A DNA stretch of 64,000 nt, from contig MKUE01000099.1 of the NCBI GenBank assembly GCA_001897675.1, forward strand, positions 1 to 64,000, given 5' to 3'. How positions within the stretch are numbered: the first letter of the stretch is position 1; each line of letters opens with the position of its first letter. Under the pieces are notes generated by a model. That model was not told the DNA's origin and ran no database searches. It was given only the letters and a program-made list of their open reading frames with translations. This document shows positions 1-8,728 of this stretch, in pieces. A program made the translations under genes and the position numbers. This DNA comes from Thiobacillus sp. 65-1059 (GTDB lineage: Bacteria; Pseudomonadota; Gammaproteobacteria; Burkholderiales; Thiobacillaceae).

Positions 1-1088
1 AGGCGAATCAGCGTGGTCTTGCCGGCGCCATTGGGGCCGAGCAGGCCGAGCTTGTCGCCGCGCAGGATGGTGGCGGAAAAGTCGCGGATGAGGGCGCGAC
101 TGTCGTAGCCGTAGCTGACATGGTCGAGTTCGGCCACCACCTTGCCGGAACGATCGCCGCTGTCGAGCTGGAACCCCACCTGGCCGGCGTGGGCGATGCG
201 CGCCTCGCGGGTGCGGCGCAGCGCCTCCAGCCGCCTTACCCGGCCTTCGTTGCGGGTGCGACGCGCCTCGACCCCCTTGCGGATCCAGGCTTCCTCCTGC
301 TTCCAGAACTTGTCGAATTTGCGGTTGTGCACCGCCTCCACCTCAAGCTGCTCGGCCTTTTTGGTCTGGTAGGCGCTGAAATTGCCTTGGTATTCACGCA
401 ACTGGCCGCGATCGAGCTCGACAATCCGGTTCGCGACGTTGTCCAGGAAGCGCCGGTCGTGGGTGATGAAAAGCAGCGCGCCGCGATAGTCGTTGAGCAG
501 GCTTTCCAGCCACTCGATGGCGGAAAAATCCAGGTGGTTGGTGGGCTCGTCCAGCAGCAGCAGTTCGGGCTCGGTGACCAGCGCGCGCGCCAGCGCCACG
601 CGTTTTTTCAGGCCACCGGACAGCGTCTCCACCGCCGCCTCGGCATCCAGGCCCAGGCGCTGCAGGGTTTCTTCCACCCGGCTGTTGAGCCGCCAGGCAT
701 CGGCCGCCTCCAGCTCGTGCGACAAGCGCTCGAAGTCGGCATACACCGTCTCGTCGCCCTCCGCCATCGCATGCGCCACGGCATGGTATTCGGCCAGCAG
801 CGTCTGTGCCGCGCCGACGCCCTCCGCCACCGCCTCGAACACGCTGTGGCCGGGCTGGAACTGCGGCTCCTGCGGCACGTAGGCCAGCTTCAGGCCCGGC
901 GCGCGCCATACCTCGCCGGCATCCGCCAGGCTCTCGCCGGCGATGATTTTCAGCAGGCTCGACTTGCCGGTGCCGTTGCGGCCGATCAGGCCGATGCGCT
1001 CGCCCGCCTCGATCACCAGCGAAGCGCCGTCGAGCAGCGGCCAGTGGCCGTAGGCCAGTTCGAGTCGGTCAAAAGTAAGGAGGGGCAT
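1..1088 (-). CDS. uup: ABC-F family ATPase, Uup-like (3' end runs off the left edge of the window)
   Basis: Not in the ORF track because it has no stop inside the window. Minus-strand reading from ATG at 1088 gives MPLLTFDRLELAYGHWPLLDGASLVIEAGERIGLIGRNGTGKSSLLKIIAGES...LSGGLKKRVALARALVTEPELLLLDEPTNHLD...LLGPNGAGKTTLIR: two Walker A motifs and an ABC signature, ABC-F layout. Confidence 0.88.
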   Translation of the reverse strand, partial: MPLLTFDRLELAYGHWPLLDGASLVIEAGERIGLIGRNGTGKSSLLKIIAGESLADAGEVWRAPGLKLAYVPQEPQFQPGHSVFEAVAEGVGAAQTLLAEYHAVAHAMAEGDETVYADFERLSHELEAADAWRLNSRVEETLQRLGLDAEAAVETLSGGLKKRVALARALVTEPELLLLDEPTNHLDFSAIEWLESLLNDYRGALLFITHDRRFLDNVANRIVELDRGQLREYQGNFSAYQTKKAEQLEVEAVHNRKFDKFWKQEEAWIRKGVEARRTRNEGRVRRLEALRRTREARIAHAGQVGFQLDSGDRSGKVVAELDHVSYGYDSRALIRDFSATILRGDKLGLLGPNGAGKTTLIR

Positions 1089-1118
1089 GATCAGGCGTCA
1101 ACAAGCGTAGGAGCGGAA

Positions 1119-1829
1119 TTATCCGCGATTGAGCGCGGCATGGACGGCCTGGGCAATTTTTAATGCGCCGGGCGTGTCACTGTGCAGGCAGATCGTGTCC
1201 GCCCGCACCCGGATGGCGCCGCCGTCGAGCGCGGAAACCGCTCCGCCATGCGCAAGCGCACGCGCCTGCTGCGCCGCCATGTCGGGCGAGGCGATCAAGG
1301 CGCCCGGGGTTTCACGTGAAACCAGCAGGCCGTCGGCCCGGTAGCGGCGGTCGGCAAACGCCTCGTTCAGCACCGGCAAACCCGCCGCCCGCCCGGCGGC
1401 GATCAGTTGCGAGCCGGACAGGCCCACCAGCCTCAGTGCCGGGTCCAGCGCCGCCGTCGCCCGGGCAATCGCCCGCGCCACCCGCGCATCCTGCGCCGCC
1501 GCGTTGTACAGCGCACCGTGCGGCTTGACGTGCGCCAGCCGCAATCCCCGCCGCGCAGCCTGCTCGGCCAGCGCCTCCACCTGTTGCGTCACCCATGCCG
1601 CAACCTCCGCCTCCGACGCGGCCAGCGCGCGGCGGCCAAACCCGGCCCGATCGGGATAACTCGGATGCGCGCCTACCGCCACGCCGTATTCCTCCGCCAG
1701 CCGCAGCGCCGCCGTCATGCTGGCGGCGTCGCCGGCATGCCCGCCGCAGGCAATCGACACCCGCGCCAGATAGGACATCAGGCTGGCGTCGTCGCAGCCT
1801 TCGCCAATATCGGCATTCAGCTCGATCAT
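1119..1829 (-). CDS. pxpA: 5-oxoprolinase subunit PxpA (LamB/YcsF family)
   Basis: MIELNADIGEGCDDASLMSYLARVSIACGGHAGD... characteristic LamB/YcsF N-terminus; ATG overlaps the end of pxpC. Confidence 0.9.
   Translation of the reverse strand: MIELNADIGEGCDDASLMSYLARVSIACGGHAGDAASMTAALRLAEEYGVAVGAHPSYPDRAGFGRRALAASEAEVAAWVTQQVEALAEQAARRGLRLAHVKPHGALYNAAAQDARVARAIARATAALDPALRLVGLSGSQLIAAGRAAGLPVLNEAFADRRYRADGLLVSRETPGALIASPDMAAQQARALAHGGAVSALDGGAIRVRADTICLHSDTPGALKIAQAVHAALNRG
1308..1323. promoter_or_regulatory. parS-like site GGTTTCACGTGAAACC (inside pxpA)
   Basis: Perfect 16-bp palindrome; inner 14 bp GTTTCACGTGAAAC match the widespread parS consensus TGTTTCACGTGAAACA; close to oriC. Confidence 0.6.
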
Positions 1830-2731
1830 GCCAGCGCCTCGATCGCCCACGGCGCAGGCGCTGGCGCAGCCTCCGCCTCGACGGTCGCAAACCGCACCGC
1901 ATCGCCCGGCCGCAGCTGCGCCAGCCGCGGCCAGTCGGCGGCGATCACCGCGGCAATGGCTGGATAGCCGCCGGTCACCGGGCCGTCCCAGCCCAGAATG
2001 ATCGGTTGTCCGCCGGGCGGAACCTGCACCGTTCCGGGCAACACCCCCTGCGACGGCAATTCAACCCGTGCATGCGTCACCGCCGGCCCGGTCAGGCGCA
2101 GGCCGCGCCGGTCGGATGCGGCATCCACTCGATAGCTGCCGCAAAAAAATGCCCTCAGCCCGGCATCGTCAAACAGGCCGGCCTGCGGTCCCGCCACCAC
2201 GCGCAGCGGCGCGTCCAGTGACGGGACGGGTGGGCGGGCGCGCAACAGATGCATTTCACCCGCCGGGGTAGCGCATGCCAGCGTATCGCCCATGCGCAGC
2301 GCGCGCCCCTGGTATCCGCCGAACCCGGCCGGCAGCAGCGTGCTGCGGCTGCCCAGCACGCGTGGCACCGCCAGCCCGCCGCGCACCGCCAGCCAGCAGC
2401 GGCAACCCGTCTCCGCCCGCTCCAGGTTCAGGATCTCGCCTGCCGCCAGCAACAGGGTTTCGTTCCACGCTGGCGCGCCCCCCTTGCTTCGCGTCGCCAT
2501 AAAGCGCGCGCCGGCGAGTGCCACGACGCCCCCCAGCGGAAACCGCAACGACGGCCCGGCAAGCAGGATTTCCAGCCCTGCGGCCGCCTCATCGTTGCCC
2601 ACCAGCCGGTTGGCCGCCGCCAGCGCCGGCGGATCGGCCGCGCCGCCGGCGGGCACGCCGAGCGCCCCCCAGCCGGGCCGGCCCAGATCCATCACCAGGT
2701 CGCAGCGGCCGGCGCGCAGCACTTCGATCAT
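1826..2731 (-). CDS. pxpC: 5-oxoprolinase subunit PxpC (biotin-dependent carboxyltransferase-like, KipA family)
   Basis: MIEVLRAGRCDLVMDLGRPGWGALGVPAGGAADPPALAAANRLVGND... KipA/urea amidolyase-like; overlaps neighbours by 4 bp. Confidence 0.9.
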   Translation of the reverse strand: MIEVLRAGRCDLVMDLGRPGWGALGVPAGGAADPPALAAANRLVGNDEAAAGLEILLAGPSLRFPLGGVVALAGARFMATRSKGGAPAWNETLLLAAGEILNLERAETGCRCWLAVRGGLAVPRVLGSRSTLLPAGFGGYQGRALRMGDTLACATPAGEMHLLRARPPVPSLDAPLRVVAGPQAGLFDDAGLRAFFCGSYRVDAASDRRGLRLTGPAVTHARVELPSQGVLPGTVQVPPGGQPIILGWDGPVTGGYPAIAAVIAADWPRLAQLRPGDAVRFATVEAEAAPAPAPWAIEALA

Positions 2732-3393
2732 GTGGGCACAAAACGCACGCGGTCGCCCGGCATCAGCAAGGCGGGCGCATGACGCTGCGGATCGAACAAT
2801 ACGGCTGCGGTGCGGCCGACGATCTGCCAGCCGCCGGGTCCGCCGGCCGGATAAATGCCGGCGTATGCGCCGCCGATGGCCACGCTGCCCGCCGCCACCC
2901 GGAGCCGCGGCGACGCCCGGCGCGGTGCGTGGAGGCCGGCAGGCAGCCCGCGCAAATAGGGAAACCCCGGCTGGAAACCCAGGAAAGCGACGGTGTACTC
3001 CACTGCCGCATGACTATGGATATAGCCGGCGGTATCCATGCCCGCCCGTTCCGCCAGCCTCGACAAATCCGGCCCTGCGGACCCGCCGTACTCCACCACG
3101 ATCTCATGCAGCTTTCCGCTGGCAGCCGGCGCGTCCGTCAGCGGTGCCGTCAGCGCCGCGCGCAGGCCCGGCGAAACCGCCGCGCCACGCCGCAATATCA
3201 GCAGCACGCTGTCATCCGACGGAATCACGTCTTCAAGCTCCGCAAAACGCTGGGCGCTCAGCATGGCGTAGCGCGCCAGCGTTGCCTCCCCGGTCGCCAC
3301 CCGCAAGCCGCGCTCGCTCAGCCAGCGCCACGCCGGGGCCGGCTGAACGGTCTGCAGCTTTATTTCAGGAGGCTTCTGTTCGGCGTTTTGCAT
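2728..3393 (-). CDS. pxpB: 5-oxoprolinase subunit PxpB (KipI/allophanate hydrolase subunit 1 family)
   Basis: ...HEIVVEYGGSAGPDLSRLAERAGMD...HSHAAVEYTVAFLGFQPGFPYLRGLPAGLHAPRR... KipI family motifs; start placed at MQNAEQKPP. Confidence 0.85.
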   Translation of the reverse strand: MQNAEQKPPEIKLQTVQPAPAWRWLSERGLRVATGEATLARYAMLSAQRFAELEDVIPSDDSVLLILRRGAAVSPGLRAALTAPLTDAPAASGKLHEIVVEYGGSAGPDLSRLAERAGMDTAGYIHSHAAVEYTVAFLGFQPGFPYLRGLPAGLHAPRRASPRLRVAAGSVAIGGAYAGIYPAGGPGGWQIVGRTAAVLFDPQRHAPALLMPGDRVRFVPT

Positions 3394-3515
3394 AATGCGG
3401 CGAATGATCCGTACGTCCTGCATTATCGCAAATCCGTCCGGCTGCCCTGCCTGTTTTCGGCCAGGCGGAACGCCCCCGCTGGCGGCCGCCACCCCCATCC
3501 CGTCGATGCGGGCAA

Positions 3516-3543
3516 CAAAAAGGGGGTTTCACGTGAAACCCCC
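3516..3543 (-). terminator. intrinsic terminator for rhlE (minus strand)
   Basis: Minus strand: GGGGGTTTCACGTGAAACCCCC followed by TTTTTG, 34 bp past the rhlE stop. Confidence 0.75.
3525..3540. promoter_or_regulatory. parS-like site GGTTTCACGTGAAACC (intergenic, inside a terminator stem)
   Basis: Identical 16-mer to that at 1308-1323, embedded in the 22-bp palindrome GGGGGTTTCACGTGAAACCCCC. Confidence 0.6.
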
Positions 3544-3576
3544 TTGCTAGGCTACTGCCGGCAATCGGACTGGCGA

Positions 3577-5211
3577 TCAGTCCTTGAAGCGTCCACGCAC
3601 GCCGACACGGTTGCCGCCGCGGTTGTCATTGCCGAAGCTGCGCGGCTGGCCAGCGCGCGCGCTGTTGCCGCGATCGCCGTAGCTGCGGCCGGCGCCGGCG
3701 GATTTGGCTTTCGCCTCGCGTTCACGTTTTGCCCAGTATTCAACGCTGTTGCCGTTGACTTCGACCGCAGGCGCGGCGCCGCCGCGATAAGCGTCGTTGC
3801 GCGGCGGCCGGTCGCCGGTCATGCGCGGCACGTCGGACGGGCCGCGCACGGTATTTTCAAACCGGTTGCCGCGAGCGGGCCGGTCGCTGCCGGGGCGCGC
3901 ATCGGCGCGGTAGCCGCGGTCGCGATTATCGCGGCTGTCGCCGCGCGGCGGGCGATCGCCGTAGCTGCGGGGCTCGCTGCGCTCGCCAAAGCTGCGCTTG
4001 TCGCCGAAGCCGCCACGCGGGCCATTGTTGCTGCGCGGACGACCGGCCGCAGGGCGGCCGGACGCTGGCTTCTGGGTCGGCTCCAGCCCCGGCAGGGTAT
4101 GCACCTCGATGCGGTTGCCGGTGTAGCGCTCGATGTTCTTCACCAGTCCGCCTTCACGCATGCCGGCGAAGCTCACCGCGATGCCGGTGCGGCCGGCACG
4201 GCCAGTGCGGCCGATGCGGTGGACGTAGTCCTCGGCCTGGCGCGGCAGGTCGAAGTTGATGACGTGGCTGATCGTCGCCACGTCGATGCCGCGCGCGGCA
4301 ACGTCGGTGGCCACCAGCACCTTGGTGCGGCCTTCGCGCAGGCGCTGCAGCGCGCGGTTGCGCTGGCCCTGCTGCATGTCGCCGTGCAGCGCGTCGGAAG
4401 CGAAGCCGCTGTCGGCCAGGAGGTCGGAAATTTCCTCGGTGCTGCGCTTGGTCGAGGCGAACACGATCGCCTGCACCATGTCGACGTCGCGCAGCAGCGC
4501 GTCGAGCAGGCGGTTCTTGTGGTCCATGTTATCGGCAAACAGCAGGCGCTGCTCGATCTTGGCTTCCTGCTGCGGCGCGGCTGCAATTTCAATGCGCTGC
4601 GCGTCGTGGGTCAGTTCGCGCGCCAGGTTGCCGACCACGCCGTCGAGCGTGGCCGAGAACAGCAGCGTCTGGCGCTCGGCCGGGCAACGCGCGGCGATGG
4701 CTTTGATGTCGTCGACAAAGCCCATGTCGAGCATGCGGTCGGCCTCGTCCAGCACCAGCACTTCCAGGCGCGAGAAGTCGATCTTGCCGCGCTCCAGGTG
4801 GTCGATCAGGCGGCCGGGGGTCGCCACCACCACATCGACCGGCTGCGACAGGCGCTTCAGCTGCAGGCCGTAGGGCGCGCCGCCGACCAGGCAGGCGGTG
4901 CGGAAGCGGCGCAGTTCGCGGCCGTAGGTCATGGCGGATTTCTCGACCTGCAGCGCGAGTTCGCGCGTCGGGGTCAGCACCAGGACCCGCGGGCCCATGC
5001 TCTTGACGGTCGGCTCGGCCTGCAGGCGCTGGATCGACGGCAGCAGGAAGGCCGCGGTCTTGCCGCTGCCGGTGTGCGACGACACCAGCAGGTCGCGCCC
5101 GGTCAGCGCGGCGGGAATCGCCTGCATCTGAACCGGCGTGGCGTTTTCGTAGCCGGCGGCCAGAACGGATTTGAGGATGAGGGGATCAAGCCCCAGTTCG
5201 GAAAAGCTCAT
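3577..5211 (-). CDS. rhlE: DEAD-box ATP-dependent RNA helicase, RhlE type with Arg/Gly-rich C-terminal tail
   Basis: MSFSELGLDPLILKSVLAAGYENATPVQMQAIPAALTGRDLLVSSHTGSGKTAAF...VLDEADRMLDMGF...SATL...HRIGRTGRAG; basic RGG-like tail. Confidence 0.92.
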   Translation of the reverse strand: MSFSELGLDPLILKSVLAAGYENATPVQMQAIPAALTGRDLLVSSHTGSGKTAAFLLPSIQRLQAEPTVKSMGPRVLVLTPTRELALQVEKSAMTYGRELRRFRTACLVGGAPYGLQLKRLSQPVDVVVATPGRLIDHLERGKIDFSRLEVLVLDEADRMLDMGFVDDIKAIAARCPAERQTLLFSATLDGVVGNLARELTHDAQRIEIAAAPQQEAKIEQRLLFADNMDHKNRLLDALLRDVDMVQAIVFASTKRSTEEISDLLADSGFASDALHGDMQQGQRNRALQRLREGRTKVLVATDVAARGIDVATISHVINFDLPRQAEDYVHRIGRTGRAGRTGIAVSFAGMREGGLVKNIERYTGNRIEVHTLPGLEPTQKPASGRPAAGRPRSNNGPRGGFGDKRSFGERSEPRSYGDRPPRGDSRDNRDRGYRADARPGSDRPARGNRFENTVRGPSDVPRMTGDRPPRNDAYRGGAAPAVEVNGNSVEYWAKREREAKAKSAGAGRSYGDRGNSARAGQPRSFGNDNRGGNRVGVRGRFKD

Positions 5212-5517
5212 GGCAATACCTTTTTCAGTGCGCTCAAACGCGCAAAACAAACCTGCGTCCGGTTTAGAACCAGACAGGTCGGAAAATACGAACCGGAAAC
5301 AAGCGGCGTTGGGAATGTTATGAATTCCTGGCCGCCCAACGGGTCGCGTCGATCACATCGGCGCCAACCACAAGACTTGTCGCTGCCGGTTGCGGAAACT
5401 GACCGGCGGCACAAAAGAGAGGTCGAAGACGATGGGGCTGTGAGAACAGTCCCGAGGCACGGCGGCAAAAGCCAGATCTGCCCACTGCTGTATGCACAAC
5501 TCGACGGAGTCTATCAG

Positions 5518-5543
5518 AAAACGCTGATTTTCCCGAGCGTTTT
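5518..5543. terminator. probable bidirectional intrinsic terminator after the ABC exporter gene
   Basis: AAAACGCT gattttcccg AGCGTTTT stem with T-runs on both sides, adjacent to the ABC transporter stop codon. Confidence 0.55.
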
Positions 5544-5544
5544 T

Positions 5545-7311
5545 TTATGCGTGATGGTAAAGCTTGTGGTAAAGCCCGCCGCGCTCGATCAACTCATCGT
5601 GGCCGCCCTCTTCCACCACGCGGCCGTTTTCGAACACCAGGATGCGGTCGGCCTGCCTCACGGCGGACAGCCGATGGGCGATGATGAGGGTGGTGCGCCC
5701 GCTCAGAAACCCAGCGAGCGCCTGGTGCAGCCGCCGTTCGGTATCGGTGTCGAGCGCGGAGGTGGCTTCGTCGAGGATGACGATCTGGGGTTTGGCGACG
5801 ATCATGCGCGCAATCGCCAGACGTTGCCGCTGCCCGCCGGACAGGCGCACGCCCTGCCGCCCCACCACCGTATCCAGCGCGTGCGGCAGCGCGGCGATGG
5901 CGTCCTTCAGCTGGGCGATCTCCAGCGCCTGCCACAGCGCGGCGTCGCCGGTTTCGCGCCCCAGGGTCAGGTTGGCGCGCACGCTGTCGTTGAACAGCAC
6001 CGGGTGCTGCAGTACCACGCCGACATGCTCGCGCACGCTTTCCCAGCCGATCTCGGTAACCGCCGTGTCGCCATACAGAATCCGTCCGGCGCGGACCGGA
6101 TACAGTCCCAGCAAGGCCTGCACCAGGGTCGACTTGCCGCCGCCGGAAGCCCCCACCAGCGCCACCTTCTCGCCCGCCGCCACCGTGAGACTGACGTCGT
6201 CCAGCACCGTCTCGCCGTCCGCATAGGCAAAGCTGACGTGGTCGAGCGCAATGCCGACGGTGGACTGGCCGGCGAACGGATCGCGCAGCGCGGGATACTG
6301 CGGTTCGCCGTGCAGGCCGAGCAGGGCATTGATCCGTCCCAGCGCGGCATTGGCGGCAAACCACGCGTACTGCATGTTCACCAGTTCCTGCACCGGGGTC
6401 ATCATGAACCACAGGTAGCCGAACACCGCCAGCATCTCGCCGATGGACAGGTCGGAAAACACCACCATCAACATCGCGCCGGCACGGAAGGCATCGAAGC
6501 CGGCAAGGAAAACGAAGAAGGAAATCCGGCTCATCGCATCCGACTTCCAGGCGAACGCCGCCGCGTGCCGGCGGATATCGGCCGCCTTTGCGGTCACCCG
6601 CGCCAGGTAATGCTGTTCGCGGTTCATCGCGCGGATCTGCGTCAAGGCATCGAGCGTCTCGGACAGCGTCTCCTGAAACACCTCGAAGGCGCGGTTCTCG
6701 TGCTTTTTCAGATCCTTCACCCGCTTGCCGAGCCGGACGGAAAACAGGATCACGACCGGATTCAGCAGCAGGATGAACAGCGCCAGCTGCCAGTGCATCC
6801 AGAACAGCACGGCCGCCACACCCACCAGCGTCAGCACCGACACCACCAGGCCCGAAATCGACGAACCGAGAAAGCTGTCGATGGCGTTGAGATCGGTCAC
6901 GAAATGCGAGGCGACCCGGCCTGCGCCCACCGTCTCGAATTCCGACAGCGCAATGCGCGACAGCCGGGAGAGCATGCGCACCCGGATGCGGTACACAACG
7001 TCCTTGGCCAGCAGCGAAAACGTCCGCCCCTGCCACACGTTGAGCAGGATCGATATCAGCCGCAGCCCCACCGTCAGCAGCAACGCCATGCCGATGAACA
7101 GCAGCGGGCCGTGCCAGGCGGCCGGAAACCACGCGCCGAAGGCGGCGACCATCCTGCCCGGGTGATGCAGCAGCACCTCGTCCACCATCAACGGCAGCAG
7201 CAGCGGCACCGGCACCGCTGCCGCCACCGCCAGCAAGGCGGCAAGGTTGCCCTGCAGCAGCCGCGCGCGATGGATTTTGAGTTCGTCGGCGATACCGCGC
7301 CAGGTCAGCAT
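5545..7311 (-). CDS. ABC transporter, fused permease/ATPase exporter (MsbA-like)
   Basis: N-terminal TM region plus GASGGGKSTLVQALLGLYP, LSGGQRQRLAIARMIVAKPQIVILDEATSALD. Confidence 0.9.
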   Translation of the reverse strand: MLTWRGIADELKIHRARLLQGNLAALLAVAAAVPVPLLLPLMVDEVLLHHPGRMVAAFGAWFPAAWHGPLLFIGMALLLTVGLRLISILLNVWQGRTFSLLAKDVVYRIRVRMLSRLSRIALSEFETVGAGRVASHFVTDLNAIDSFLGSSISGLVVSVLTLVGVAAVLFWMHWQLALFILLLNPVVILFSVRLGKRVKDLKKHENRAFEVFQETLSETLDALTQIRAMNREQHYLARVTAKAADIRRHAAAFAWKSDAMSRISFFVFLAGFDAFRAGAMLMVVFSDLSIGEMLAVFGYLWFMMTPVQELVNMQYAWFAANAALGRINALLGLHGEPQYPALRDPFAGQSTVGIALDHVSFAYADGETVLDDVSLTVAAGEKVALVGASGGGKSTLVQALLGLYPVRAGRILYGDTAVTEIGWESVREHVGVVLQHPVLFNDSVRANLTLGRETGDAALWQALEIAQLKDAIAALPHALDTVVGRQGVRLSGGQRQRLAIARMIVAKPQIVILDEATSALDTDTERRLHQALAGFLSGRTTLIIAHRLSAVRQADRILVFENGRVVEEGGHDELIERGGLYHKLYHHA

Positions 7312-7387
7312 GACGGGCAACCCTGAGGGAAGGAACACGTTTCAAGCATAAGCGCTGGCGCAGCCCGGTAAAAGACCCGGCGGCCGC

Positions 7388-8728
7388 TCACTTGCCGATG
7401 CAGAACTTGCTGAAGATTTCGCCCAGCAAATCGTCGGCGGTGAATTCCCCGGTGATGTCCGACAGGGCGGCCTGCGCCAGCCGCAGTTCTTCGGCAAACA
7501 GTTCCAGTTGCGTTGCCGCCTGGCGCGCCGCCGCCAGGTGCGCGGCGCCACGGGCAAGCGCGTCCAGATGCCGCGCGCGCGCCATGAACGCGCCTTCGCC
7601 CGCCGACTGCCAGCCCGCTGCCTCGAGCAGCTTGCCGCGCAGCAGTTCGACGCCGGCTCCGGTTTTGGCGGAAAGCCAGATTTCGTCGCCCGCCGCGCGC
7701 GGCGCCTCGGCGCTAACGTCGATCTTGTTGTGGATGGTCAGCCGCGCCACCGCGGGCAGGCGCGCCAGAATCGCCGCCTCGCGTTCGCCCAGGCCATGCG
7801 CCGCATCCACCAGCAGCAGCGCCACGTCGGCTTTTTCCACGGCGGCCCAGGTACGCGCGATGCCGAGTTGTTCCACCGGATCATCGGTATCGCGCAGGCC
7901 TGCCGTGTCGACGATGTGCAGCGGCACCCCGCGGATCTGGATCGCTTCGCGCACGGTGTCGCGCGTGGTGCCGGCGATCTCGGTGACGATCGCCGCCTCG
8001 AATCCTGCCAACTGGTTCAACAGGCTCGACTTGCCGACGTTCGGCTGGCCGATCAGTACCACCGTCAGGCCTTCGCGCAGCAGCGCGCCCTGTTTCGCCT
8101 GCGCGCGCACCGCGGCGAGGCTGGCGTCGATGCGGTCGAGACGGCCGAAGGCATCCGCCTGCTGCAGAAAATCGATTTCTTCTTCGGGAAAGTCGAGCGT
8201 GGCTTCCACCAGCATGCGCAGGCGGGTGAGCGCCTCGACCAGCTCGGCTATCCGCGCGGAAAACGCGCCCGAAAGCGAACGCATGGCCGAGCGCGCCGCC
8301 TCGCCCGAGGCGGCATCGATCAGGTCGGCCACCGCCTCGGCCTGCGCCAGATCGAGCTTGCCGTTGAGGTAGGCGCGCCGGGTGAATTCGCCCGGCTCGG
8401 CCAGCCGCGCGCCCAGCTCGACGCAGCGTTGCAGGATCAGATCGAGGACCGCCGGTCCGCCGTGCCCTTGCAACTCCAGCACGTGCTCGCCGGTAAACGA
8501 ATGCGGCGCGGCAAAATAAAGCGCGATGCCCTCGTCGATCACCCCGCCGCAGCCATCGATGAAACGGGCGAAGGTCGCGTGCCGCGCTTCCGGAACGCGC
8601 CCGAGAACCGCGATGGCAAGCGGGGCGACGTCCGCCCCCGACACCCGCACCACCCCCACCCCGCCACGGCCGGGCGCGGTGGCAATGGCGGCGATCAGGT
8701 CAGGCTTTGGCGGAAGCGGTTTTGCCAC
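7388..8728 (-). CDS. mnmE: tRNA uridine-5-carboxymethylaminomethyl modification GTPase MnmE
   Basis: [20 protein letters not shown]..., [17 protein letters not shown]-terminal [11 protein letters not shown]. Confidence 0.97.
   Translation of the reverse strand: MAKPLPPKPDLIAAIATAPGRGGVGVVRVSGADVAPLAIAVLGRVPEARHATFARFIDGCGGVIDEGIALYFAAPHSFTGEHVLELQGHGGPAVLDLILQRCVELGARLAEPGEFTRRAYLNGKLDLAQAEAVADLIDAASGEAARSAMRSLSGAFSARIAELVEALTRLRMLVEATLDFPEEEIDFLQQADAFGRLDRIDASLAAVRAQAKQGALLREGLTVVLIGQPNVGKSSLLNQLAGFEAAIVTEIAGTTRDTVREAIQIRGVPLHIVDTAGLRDTDDPVEQLGIARTWAAVEKADVALLLVDAAHGLGEREAAILARLPAVARLTIHNKIDVSAEAPRAAGDEIWLSAKTGAGVELLRGKLLEAAGWQSAGEGAFMARARHLDALARGAAHLAAARQAATQLELFAEELRLAQAALSDITGEFTADDLLGEIFSKFCIGK

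Noticed and set aside
3660-4080. Repeat-like region in the rhlE 3' end (possible tandem repeat or selfish element)
   Set aside because: Explained by the Arg/Gly/Asp-rich low-complexity tail typical of RhlE-type helicases.
5208-5468. 86-aa minus-strand ORF in the rhlE leader
   Set aside because: Overlaps the rhlE start, no recognisable family; more likely non-coding leader.
2518-7326. 1602-aa plus-strand ORF antisense to pxpC, pxpB, rhlE and the ABC exporter
   Set aside because: Low-complexity His/Arg/Gly/Gln-rich translation opposite four well-supported genes; long antisense ORFs are an artefact of high GC at third codon positions.
8480-8485. Other CACGTG hexamers (also near 22074, 40633, 52268, 61177) as candidate parS sites
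   Set aside because: Flanks do not match the GTTTCACGTGAAAC core; ordinary coding hexamers.
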